The notes beneath the pieces were generated by a model, which was given only the letters and a program-made list of their open reading frames with translations, was not told the origin of the DNA and ran no database searches. Positions 1-6,388 of a stretch of DNA of 7,316 nt are shown here, in pieces. Origin of the DNA: an uncultured Bacteroidales bacterium (GTDB lineage: Bacteria; Bacteroidota; Bacteroidia; Bacteroidales; Paludibacteraceae). The stretch lies in the NCBI GenBank assembly GCA_946619625.1, contig CAMOMF010000155.1, positions 1-7,316 of the forward strand, read 5' to 3'. The position numbers were made by a program, and so were the translations under genes. Every line of letters starts with the position of its first letter. The stretch's first letter is position 1.

Positions 1-869
1 ACCGACAACATGATACCCACAAAAATCACCATCGGTCCGTAGGTGAGCAGGCGCTCGGTTTTCTCGGTTGCAGTCGCCTTGATGTCGCGGAGTATCTCCG
101 CCGCTTTTTGTTCGCCATTGATGCGGGAGAGGATGTGCAGCGCCTCTTCGTCGCGTCCGTTCATTGCCAGATAACGTGGTGTCTCGGGAACGAACCAGAT
201 GAGTAGTACAAACAGTCCGGCAGGGATAGCCTCGCTGAGGAACATGTATCGCCATCCCGACTCGGTCATCCACTCTGCCCCCGGGACGACGGTCATCAGT
301 CCCTCTGCCGTTTTCTCCACGACGGGCTGCAAGTGGTCGCCCAGAATGACGAAATTGACGAAATAGACCACCAATTGTCCGAAGATGATAGCGAACTGGT
401 TCCAACTGACGAGTTTGCCACGGATGTCCGCCGGTGCCACTTCGCCGATGTACATAGGGCAGATGGCGGACGCCAGCCCAACACCAATGCCGCCCAGTAC
501 ACGGTAAGCATTGAAGGCTCTAAGCAGCGGACGGGAGGGGTCGCCTTGTTCGAAGAAGAGGAACTCGGGGTAGAACGAGCCCAGCGCGGACAATAAGAAC
601 AGACAGCCTGCGATGAGCAACGTTTTCTTACGTCCTAAGAATGATGCCAAAAATCCCGACAGGGCGGAACCCAGGATACAGCCAATCAGTGCAGAGGAGG
701 ACGTGAAACCGTGCATGAACTCGGAGTAGTAGAAATCGTCCGCCCCGAGGAAGAACGCCTGCAGACCCTTCTCTGCGCCGGAGATGACGGCAGTGTCGTA
801 TCCGAAAAGGAGTCCGCCCAGTACGGCAACAAGGACGATACTATACAGATAGCGCGATTGAGCGTTCAT
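1..869 (-). CDS. xylE: D-xylose/proton symporter, MFS sugar porter family (3' end outside window)
   Basis: This is the N-terminal 289 codons of a sugar-porter MFS transporter; the frame is open to the window edge, so the C-terminal half is missing. The start ATG (867-869) gives MNAQSRYLYS followed at once by TM1 with GGLLFGYDTAVISG (residues 18-31), matching E. coli XylE from its beginning. Other family signatures are the loop 2-3 motif GRKK (79-82), YRVLGGIGVGLAS with PMYIGEVAPADIRGK (122-152), WNQFAIIFGQL (156-166) and the PETPRYL motif after TM6 (228-234). Gln165 corresponds to the xylose-binding Gln168 of E. coli XylE. The protein should sit in the inner membrane and import D-xylose with protons. 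The loop between TM5 and TM6 (about residues 173-204) is longer than I recall for E. coli XylE. The gene starts 14 bases after the xylA stop, so it is probably the distal member of the xyl operon. Xylose specificity is inferred from similarity and context; a related pentose or hexose substrate is possible. Confidence 0.93.
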   Translation of the reverse strand, partial: MNAQSRYLYSIVLVAVLGGLLFGYDTAVISGAEKGLQAFFLGADDFYYSEFMHGFTSSSALIGCILGSALSGFLASFLGRKKTLLIAGCLFLLSALGSFYPEFLFFEQGDPSRPLLRAFNAYRVLGGIGVGLASAICPMYIGEVAPADIRGKLVSWNQFAIIFGQLVVYFVNFVILGDHLQPVVEKTAEGLMTVVPGAEWMTESGWRYMFLSEAIPAGLFVLLIWFVPETPRYLAMNGRDEEALHILSRINGEQKAAEILRDIKATATEKTERLLTYGPMVIFVGIMLS

Positions 870-883
870 AAGAGAAATGAGCC

Positions 884-2194
884 TTATACGTACATGTTCA
901 TGATTGCCTCATACAGTTCCTGTTTGCCGCTAATCTGCTCGGGTTCGCCATGCTGTTTGGCATAAGCGACCAGTTCCTCCATAGTCATTTTGCCGTCCTC
1001 AAAACGTTTACCCTCGCCTTGGTCGAAAGACGCATAGCGCTCCTTGCGCATAGCGGGGATGGGCGATTTGTCAAGGATGTCAGCCGCCGCAATCAGCGCC
1101 CGGGCAATGGCGTCCATGGCGGCAATGTGTGCGATAAAGATGTCTTCGGGGTCGGTGGAGTTGCGGCGCAGTTTGGCATCGAAGTTCATGCCGCCGTCAT
1201 GCAGTCCGCCGTTGCGGATAATCTGCACCATTGCCCATGTCAGTTCCAGGGGATTGATGGGGAATTGGTCGGTGTCCCATCCGTTCTGACTGTCACCGCG
1301 GTTGGCGTCAATCGAGCCGAGCATGTTATTATCCACGGCGCAGCATAGCTCGTGCTCGAAGGTGTGCCCCGCCAGTGTGGCGTGATTGACCTCGATATTC
1401 ACCTTGAAATCCTTGTCCAGTCCGTGTGCGCGCAGGAACCCAATAACGGTCTCGGTGTCTACATCATACTGGTGCTTGGTGGGTTCCATAGGTTTGGGCT
1501 CAATGAGGAAAGTGCCCTTGAAGCCGTGTGCACGGGCATAGTCGCGTGCCATGGTGAGCATCTGTGCCAAGTGTTCCTTTTCGCGCTTCTGATCGGTATT
1601 GAGCAGAGACATGTATCCCTCGCGTCCGCCCCAGAATACGTAGTTGGTGCCGCCCAGTTCGATGGTGGCATCTATGGCATTCTTGATTTGTACGGCTGCG
1701 CGCGCCACCACATCGAAATTGGGGTTGGTGGCAGCACCATTCATATAACGTTTGTGCCCGAACACATTGGCTGTGCCCCACAGCAGGTGAATGCCGGTCT
1801 GTTGTTGTTTTTCCTTCAGGTAGGCAACGATGGCTTTCATGTTTGCCTCGTATTCCTCGATGGTGTCCGCTTCGGCTACCAGATCCACGTCGTGGAAACA
1901 GTAGTATTCAATACCCATTTTTTGCATGAATTCGAATCCGGCATCCGCGCGTTGCTTGGCAATGGTGAGCGGGTCGGAACCCTCTGCCCAGGGGAAAGTC
2001 TTGGTGCCGCCGCCAAACTGGTCTGTACCTTCAGCGCAGAGTGTGTGCCACCATGCCATGGCGAACTTGCACCATTCGGATAGTTTCTTACCTGCCACTA
2101 TGCGGTTGGCATCGTAGTAGCGAAAGGCTAACGGGTTTTTGCTTTGGGGGCCTTCGTAAGGAATTTTTTGAATGTTGGGGAAGTAAGTTTTCAT
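884..2194 (-). CDS. xylA: Xylose isomerase
   Basis: This complete 436-residue protein interconverts D-xylose and D-xylulose in the cytoplasm, the first step after uptake. Its length is as expected for the longer (class II) xylose isomerases of Bacteroidota. The active site is intact. The catalytic pair is His101 and Asp104 in FHDVD (100-104). The metal ligands are Glu232 and Lys234 in IEPKP (231-235), Glu268 and His271 in NIEVNHATLAGH, Asp296 in GSIDANRGD, Asp307 and Asp309 in GWDTDQFP, and Asp339 in NFDAKLRR. WGGREGY (188-194) is a further family signature. The start ATG at 2192-2194 gives MKTYFPNIQKI, the normal N-terminus for the family, and is preceded by an A/T-rich stretch with no clear Shine-Dalgarno motif. 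It begins 12 bases after the xylB stop and ends 14 bases before xylE, so the three genes form one operon. No defect is visible. Confidence 0.98.
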   Translation of the reverse strand: MKTYFPNIQKIPYEGPQSKNPLAFRYYDANRIVAGKKLSEWCKFAMAWWHTLCAEGTDQFGGGTKTFPWAEGSDPLTIAKQRADAGFEFMQKMGIEYYCFHDVDLVAEADTIEEYEANMKAIVAYLKEKQQQTGIHLLWGTANVFGHKRYMNGAATNPNFDVVARAAVQIKNAIDATIELGGTNYVFWGGREGYMSLLNTDQKREKEHLAQMLTMARDYARAHGFKGTFLIEPKPMEPTKHQYDVDTETVIGFLRAHGLDKDFKVNIEVNHATLAGHTFEHELCCAVDNNMLGSIDANRGDSQNGWDTDQFPINPLELTWAMVQIIRNGGLHDGGMNFDAKLRRNSTDPEDIFIAHIAAMDAIARALIAAADILDKSPIPAMRKERYASFDQGEGKRFEDGKMTMEELVAYAKQHGEPEQISGKQELYEAIMNMYV

Positions 2195-2206
2195 TTTATT
2201 TGAAAT

Positions 2207-3613
2207 TTAGTGTTTGTTGTCAAGTAGTGTCATCCAGCGGTTATATGCCTCGCGGGTGGCGTCTGTTTCCTCAGCGCAAGGACGAACTTCGTCCACCAGT
2301 TGCAGAGTGCGGAAAGCGTCCCGCGGGGTGGAGTAGAGACCCACCCCTATGCCTGCTCCCCGCGCGGCTCCGATGCTGCCGTCGGTGTTGAAGAGCAAAA
2401 TCTGCGCCCCTGTAAGGGTGGAGAGGGTCTGTCGGAAGATGGGCGAAAGGAACAAGTTGCTGTGCCCTGCGCGAATAAGGTGCGTGGGTGCGCCCAGCCC
2501 GTTCATCACCTGCATGCCGTATGCAAATGCGAAAGCGATGCTCTCGTGTGCCGCTCGGATGAGATGGGCGCGCGAATGAGTGTTGAACTCCAATCCATGG
2601 ATAGAACAATGGGTCTGACGATTTTGCAATATACGTTCTGCCCCGTTGCCGAAAGGAATGAGCGTGAGTCTGGCGGAACCCACGGGCACAGTGGCTGCCA
2701 AATCATTCATTTGTGTATAGGAGAGGTCTGCTGCCACGTTGCGGTGCAGCCACGCGTTCAGGATTCCTACAGAGTTGATGCAGAGCAGGATGCCGGTTTT
2801 TCCATTGACGTGGACGAAAGGGTTCACCCTGTTTAGCGGGTCGCTGACATGCCGGTCACTGACGGCATATACTACGCCGGAGGTGCCACCGGTTGCCGCC
2901 ACTTCGCCATCGTCCAGTACGCCCAGCGAGAGCGCATTGTTGGGTTGGTCACCGGCGCGGTAGGTGATGGGAATGCCCGCTGTGAGTCCCAGTTCGGCGG
3001 CGGCTGTTGGGGTGAGTGTGCCTTGCTGCCCGAAGGTGGGAACGGTGTCGGCAAGCAGCGAGCGATTCAAGTGCAGACGGCTGATTTCGGACTCATTGAG
3101 GCAATTGTGCTGCATGTCCCAGAACAGCCCTTCTGACAGTCCGCTGACGGTGGTGCGCATGTCGCCTGTCAGTTTCCATGCAATATAGTCCCCGGGTAGA
3201 AGAATTTTCTCTATCCGGTTGTATACTTCGGGCTCGTTTTCGCGGACCCACGCCAATTTGCCGGCAGTGAAGTTGTTGCCGTACCTGACAGCGCGCGAGT
3301 CGCACCAGATGATAGACGGGCGCAGGGCTTCCGTTTTCCCCATGCAGACCAAACCGTGCATCTGGTAACTGATGCCGATGGCGTGTATGTCTGCCTTTTT
3401 GCCGGCAGCTTGCAATTGCCTGAACAGTTCGTGTGTACATTCCACGGCAGCCTTCCACCACTGCGCCGGGTCTTGTTCGGCAAAGCCTGGTTGCGGCGAG
3501 TGGATGGGCATTTCCTGCTTGGGAAAGAATGTAGTGGCAAGGCAGGTGCCTGTACGTGCATCCACGATGGATGCTTTCACGCTGGAAGAGCCTATGTCGT
3601 AACCTAAAAGCAT
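2207..3613 (-). CDS. xylB: Xylulokinase (FGGY family)
   Basis: This 468-residue FGGY carbohydrate kinase should phosphorylate D-xylulose with ATP to D-xylulose 5-phosphate, feeding the pentose phosphate pathway. The N-terminal phosphate-binding loop is YDIGSSSVKAS (5-15) with Asp6. MHGL (85-88) matches the substrate-contacting Met-His-Gly of E. coli XylB, and WCDSRA (103-108) is also typical. The catalytic base is probably Asp222 in YRAGDQPNNALSLG (218-231), and the second nucleotide-binding motif is TGGTSG (241-246). C-terminal family blocks include IPFGNGAERI (319-328) and RAGHSNLFLSPIFRQ (381-395). At 468 residues it is slightly shorter than the 484 of E. coli XylB, with no obvious missing block. 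The ATG (3611-3613) opens one base after the pectate lyase stop, which suggests translational coupling. Assignment to xylulose rather than another ketose rests on similarity and on the xylA and xylE neighbours. Confidence 0.96.
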   Translation of the reverse strand: MLLGYDIGSSSVKASIVDARTGTCLATTFFPKQEMPIHSPQPGFAEQDPAQWWKAAVECTHELFRQLQAAGKKADIHAIGISYQMHGLVCMGKTEALRPSIIWCDSRAVRYGNNFTAGKLAWVRENEPEVYNRIEKILLPGDYIAWKLTGDMRTTVSGLSEGLFWDMQHNCLNESEISRLHLNRSLLADTVPTFGQQGTLTPTAAAELGLTAGIPITYRAGDQPNNALSLGVLDDGEVAATGGTSGVVYAVSDRHVSDPLNRVNPFVHVNGKTGILLCINSVGILNAWLHRNVAADLSYTQMNDLAATVPVGSARLTLIPFGNGAERILQNRQTHCSIHGLEFNTHSRAHLIRAAHESIAFAFAYGMQVMNGLGAPTHLIRAGHSNLFLSPIFRQTLSTLTGAQILLFNTDGSIGAARGAGIGVGLYSTPRDAFRTLQLVDEVRPCAEETDATREAYNRWMTLLDNKH

Positions 3614-3617
3614 GTTA
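3611..3617 (-). other. Stop-start junction pectate lyase/xylB (TAACATG)
   Basis: On the minus strand the lyase stop TAA (3615-3617) is followed by one base and then the xylB ATG (3611-3613). Such spacing leaves no room for a promoter or separate leader between the genes. It implies that they share a transcript and suggests that ribosomes finishing the lyase restart on xylB. The surrounding sequence is A/T-rich. Confidence 0.8.
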
Positions 3618-5348
3618 TTCAGTAATAATAAATTTTTTACCTCGTGCTATATATGTGCCTGCTGGCAAGGTAGAAAGGCGCAGAACCACCTCAGCGGAGG
3701 TGAGTTGGCTGCCTACCAGTTGTCCGCTGACAGAATAAATGTCTATGCGCTGAGCAGGGTCGAGCATGTCCTCGGAACTGATGAACTTCTCGGAGAAACC
3801 TTCTCCTTCGGGAGTAATCTGCTCCATGAGTATTCCTCCTTCTGTTTGCCCTGCGGTAATATCCGCCACCAGTTCCGCCAGATAACATTCCAGCATGGTG
3901 TATCCTTCGTCGTTGAGGATATTGCGGTCTGTCGGGTCGTTGGGGTTGAGGCTATGTGCCTGCTCCCAATCATCGGGCATGCCGTCACGGTCGGTGTCGG
4001 TAGGTGGCGTGAGCGACTGCAAATCAGGCCAAGCGTCCCACTGTGCACCTTCCGGAAGATTGGCGGGGCGGTTGTCGTTCTGCGAGTTAATAATACCCGG
4101 AGCGCAGCCGGTGCCTGTGTGTGAGGCGACAGTGTGGCGGGTGTCATACACCATGAGCGTGTCTATCCAGTCGCGGTGCAGGCAAGCACCGGCATAGGCA
4201 AGCACTCGTTCGTATGCATCTTCCGCCGAATGCGTGGTTACGGCATAGAAATCCAGTGGGCGGAGCAAGTGCATGTATTCTGCCACCGAATCATTGAACG
4301 TACGGTCATTGCCGCTTTTGTCTATTTGGTTGAGAACGCCCAATGTCCAGTTGTCGGCAGTGACATCCGCCCATAAGGGGTTGACGTTGCCGTCCACGTA
4401 CAACTGACCCCACTGATGCCATGTGGGCAGCCACGCGTTTCCGGTGATTTCACCTGTGGTGGGATTGACCTCGCGTTTGCAGTACGAGGTGGTGCGACAG
4501 CCCACTGCGGCAATCCGTTTTTGTATGTTCGCACCGCGCGTAAGGGTGGCAGGTCCGGGTTTATAGTAGTTGTTCACTATGTTGACGTCCATTGCTTCGC
4601 CTCCGTAACAACCATTGCCCGCCCAGTTATAGAAAACGTTGTTGCGCAGGTCCATATGCTCTTCCAGTTGGGTGGAAGGTCTCGGACCCAGGCGAGGTAC
4701 ACGGGACGCATGGTGGCACATGAGGTTGTGGTGGTAAGAAGCGCCCGCACCGCCCCAGTTGCCACCGTAGCCATGCGCCCCTTTGGAGTGTCCGGAGTTG
4801 TTCATTGACTGGCTTACCAAGCACCACTGAACGGTCAGGTTGCGACTGCCATATACCGAGAGGCATTCGTCCACCGACCAACTGACGGAGCAGTGGTCAA
4901 TGATAATATTTTCTTTGTCCATACCGCCCAGTCCATCGCCTTCATGGAATGCCACATACTTGTTGCCCAGGCGGAAACGAATGAACCGGATGATGATATT
5001 GTTTGCCTTGATGACAACAGGATAGTCTGCGATGCAGATGCCGTCCCCGGGTGCCGTTTGTCCGGCGATGGTGGTGTTGGCGTGGCGCACATCCAGTTCG
5101 GATTGCAGGTGAATGGTTCCGCTCACATCAAAGACGATGGTGTTCGTGCCGTTTTGTGCCAACGCCCAGCGGAGTGTGCCCTCCATGAGTGTGTCTTGCA
5201 GAGAGGTGACGTGCAGCACATTTCCACCTCTTCCGCCGGTGGTGTACATGCCGTAACCTTCCGCTCCGGGAAATGCAGGGGTGGCGGCAAATGCAGTGAG
5301 CATACTCATTATGCCCGATAAAACGAATAGTGATGTGCGTTTGGTCAT
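3615..5348 (-). CDS. Secreted pectate lyase-like protein (PL1-type) with C-terminal sorting-like tail
   Basis: This 577-residue protein is predicted to be an exported parallel beta-helix lyase that cleaves polygalacturonate by beta-elimination. Residues 1-21 look like a Sec signal peptide (basic MTKRT, then a hydrophobic stretch ending AFAA). The mature start AFPGAEGYG, with TTGGRGG (25-42), is typical of Bacteroidota pectate lyases. The helix core carries IIIDHCSVSWSVDE (148-161, the conserved DH strand), HSKGAHGYGGNWGG (187-200), HHNLMCHHASRVPRLGPR (206-223) and DLRNNVFYNW (233-242). The SRVPRLGPR segment is the likely site of the catalytic arginine. Residues 450-461 (TDTDRDGMPDDW and onward) resemble a thrombospondin type 3 calcium-binding motif. 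Residues 533-577 (IDIYSVSGQLV ... LPAGTYIARGKKF) resemble a type A C-terminal domain of type IX secretion substrates. The gene starts 27 bases after folK and ends one base before xylB. The exact substrate (pectate, methylated pectin or another uronan) cannot be told from sequence alone. Confidence 0.88.
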   Translation of the reverse strand: MTKRTSLFVLSGIMSMLTAFAATPAFPGAEGYGMYTTGGRGGNVLHVTSLQDTLMEGTLRWALAQNGTNTIVFDVSGTIHLQSELDVRHANTTIAGQTAPGDGICIADYPVVIKANNIIIRFIRFRLGNKYVAFHEGDGLGGMDKENIIIDHCSVSWSVDECLSVYGSRNLTVQWCLVSQSMNNSGHSKGAHGYGGNWGGAGASYHHNLMCHHASRVPRLGPRPSTQLEEHMDLRNNVFYNWAGNGCYGGEAMDVNIVNNYYKPGPATLTRGANIQKRIAAVGCRTTSYCKREVNPTTGEITGNAWLPTWHQWGQLYVDGNVNPLWADVTADNWTLGVLNQIDKSGNDRTFNDSVAEYMHLLRPLDFYAVTTHSAEDAYERVLAYAGACLHRDWIDTLMVYDTRHTVASHTGTGCAPGIINSQNDNRPANLPEGAQWDAWPDLQSLTPPTDTDRDGMPDDWEQAHSLNPNDPTDRNILNDEGYTMLECYLAELVADITAGQTEGGILMEQITPEGEGFSEKFISSEDMLDPAQRIDIYSVSGQLVGSQLTSAEVVLRLSTLPAGTYIARGKKFIITE

Positions 5349-5375
5349 GCTTGATTTAGGGAGATGTGAATTATG

Positions 5376-5834
5376 TTACGAAAAAGGAAAAATTTCGGAT
5401 AGAGGTATTTTTACAAAGTCACGCTCGTCCATTCGCGGGTGGGGTAGAGTCAGTCGTTTGGAGTTGATGCAGACGGGAAACAACGGAAAGTCGGTTGAAT
5501 CAGCCGGCATATCGAACGCCATGAGCAAGTCGATGTCAATCTCGCGGTCGTGATAGACTGGTTTTCCGTTGGCGGTTTGTGTCTTCTCTGTTCTGCCCAA
5601 CGCTTTCTCGATGTCCTGTGTGATATACAGCACGCGTTGCGGCGGCAGTTCGGAGGTCAGTTTCAGGCAGATGTTGCAGAATGGGTGCTCACTGTCAAAT
5701 CCGACCGGGTCGGAATAGTAGAAGGCGGAGCGTGCCAACACTCGCCCTACTTCGCTGTTTAGCAACGATACGGCTTGGTTAATGGTTTGTTCACGTTCAC
5801 CGAGGTTGGCTCCTATGGAGAGGTAGTAAATCAT
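5376..5834 (-). CDS. folK: 2-amino-4-hydroxy-6-hydroxymethyldihydropteridine pyrophosphokinase
   Basis: This 152-residue HPPK transfers pyrophosphate from ATP to 6-hydroxymethyl-7,8-dihydropterin, the step before dihydropteroate synthase in folate synthesis. The start MIYYLSIGANLGERE matches the family N-terminus (S-x-G-x-N-L-G). Further matches are SDPVGFDSEHPFCNICLKL (41-59), including Asn54; the signature YHDREIDIDLL (94-104), with Arg97 and the Mg-binding pair Asp100 and Asp102; and LPHPRMDERDFVKIPLSEI (130-148). The length is normal for a single-domain HPPK. The frame is open further upstream to 6032, but that extension lies inside cvpA and shows no HPPK features, so I chose the ATG at 5832-5834. 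That ATG overlaps the cvpA stop by four bases, which suggests coupled translation. No other folate gene is visible in the window. Confidence 0.95.
   Translation of the reverse strand: MIYYLSIGANLGEREQTINQAVSLLNSEVGRVLARSAFYYSDPVGFDSEHPFCNICLKLTSELPPQRVLYITQDIEKALGRTEKTQTANGKPVYHDREIDIDLLMAFDMPADSTDFPLFPVCINSKRLTLPHPRMDERDFVKIPLSEIFPFS
5831..5834 (-). other. ATGA overlap of cvpA stop and folK start
   Basis: The minus strand reads ATGA: the folK ATG (5832-5834) overlaps the cvpA TGA (5831-5833). This arrangement is typical of translationally coupled genes and supports the short folK start. Confidence 0.85.
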
Positions 5835-6367
5835 TTTGTTTCGTTTGTCGTTTCGGTTTCGTCTGTTGTGGCAGGTTGGAAGTACAGGTCGAGTTGGCTT
5901 TTTGCCACAGAGGCGAGGTGATAGGTCGGTTCGTATAGGCGAGAGTCCGCCTTGGCATCCGGCTTGATGATAGGGTAGTAGGGCTCGAGAAAAACAATCA
6001 AGTTCAGTATGAGCGACATAATCAGTGCCCACAAAATACTGCCAAACAGTGCACCTGTGAGACGGTTCAGCCAGTTAAGGTCCAGTTTACGCAGGAACTT
6101 GGTAATTAGTTTGGCAAGCAGCTTGCACACCAGTGCCACTCCTATGAACAGCAGTACATAGGCAAGAAACAACGCCCCCCGCTCCGGCATGTTCAGTGCC
6201 GTCAGGAGCAGCGAGGCGAATTTTGGTGCGAAGAACTTGCCCGCCAGCACGCCGCCTACAATGGATAAAATGGACGTGAGCTCCCGCACGAAACCGCGCA
6301 AAAGCCCATGTCCTAAGCCATAAACTATGGGAAGAAGTATTACTATGTCGAGCCAGTTCATTTCCAT
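5831..6367 (-). CDS. CvpA family inner-membrane protein
   Basis: This 178-residue protein is hydrophobic with about four membrane segments: near residues 5-20, 30-48, 64-86 and 104-127. The N-terminal block NWLDIVILLPIVYGLGHG followed by LLRGFVRELTSILSIVGGVL (4-41) is the CvpA/colicin V production family pattern, with the conserved glycines and the RG-F-RE motif between the first two helices. The C-terminal SRLYEPTYHLASV (142-154) also matches family members, where an S-x-L-Y stretch follows the last helix. The tail (165-178) is polar, rich in Thr and Glu, and likely variable. In E. coli, CvpA is needed for colicin V production and linked to envelope stress and bile tolerance; the molecular role is unclear. 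ATG codons lie at residues 1 and 3, and either could be the start. The gene begins 21 bases after the DUF5689-type gene and overlaps folK by four bases. Confidence 0.9.
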   Translation of the reverse strand: MEMNWLDIVILLPIVYGLGHGLLRGFVRELTSILSIVGGVLAGKFFAPKFASLLLTALNMPERGALFLAYVLLFIGVALVCKLLAKLITKFLRKLDLNWLNRLTGALFGSILWALIMSLILNLIVFLEPYYPIIKPDAKADSRLYEPTYHLASVAKSQLDLYFQPATTDETETTNETK

Positions 6368-6388
6368 AGTTTACCAATTCAGTTATTA

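Noticed and set aside
1352..2083. A 243-codon open frame on the plus strand
   Set aside because: It lies wholly antisense to xylA, whose active-site residues are all intact. The translated product has no recognisable family pattern, so it is a shadow frame.
2300..2836. A 178-codon plus-strand open frame
   Set aside because: It is antisense to xylB, with low-complexity Arg/Cys/Gly-rich composition and no motif.
3612..4124. A 170-codon plus-strand open frame
   Set aside because: It is antisense to the C-terminal part of the pectate lyase, and nothing in the product resembles a protein family.
5403..5425. Possible Bacteroidota -7 promoter element (TGACTTTG on the minus strand) before the lyase gene
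   Set aside because: It differs from TAnnTTTG at the second base, and no TTTG -33 partner is seen at suitable spacing, so it is most likely chance.
5835..6032. A 66-residue N-terminal extension of folK starting at an upstream ATG
   Set aside because: The extension is entirely within cvpA in another frame and has no HPPK similarity. The family N-terminus begins exactly at the ATG at 5834.
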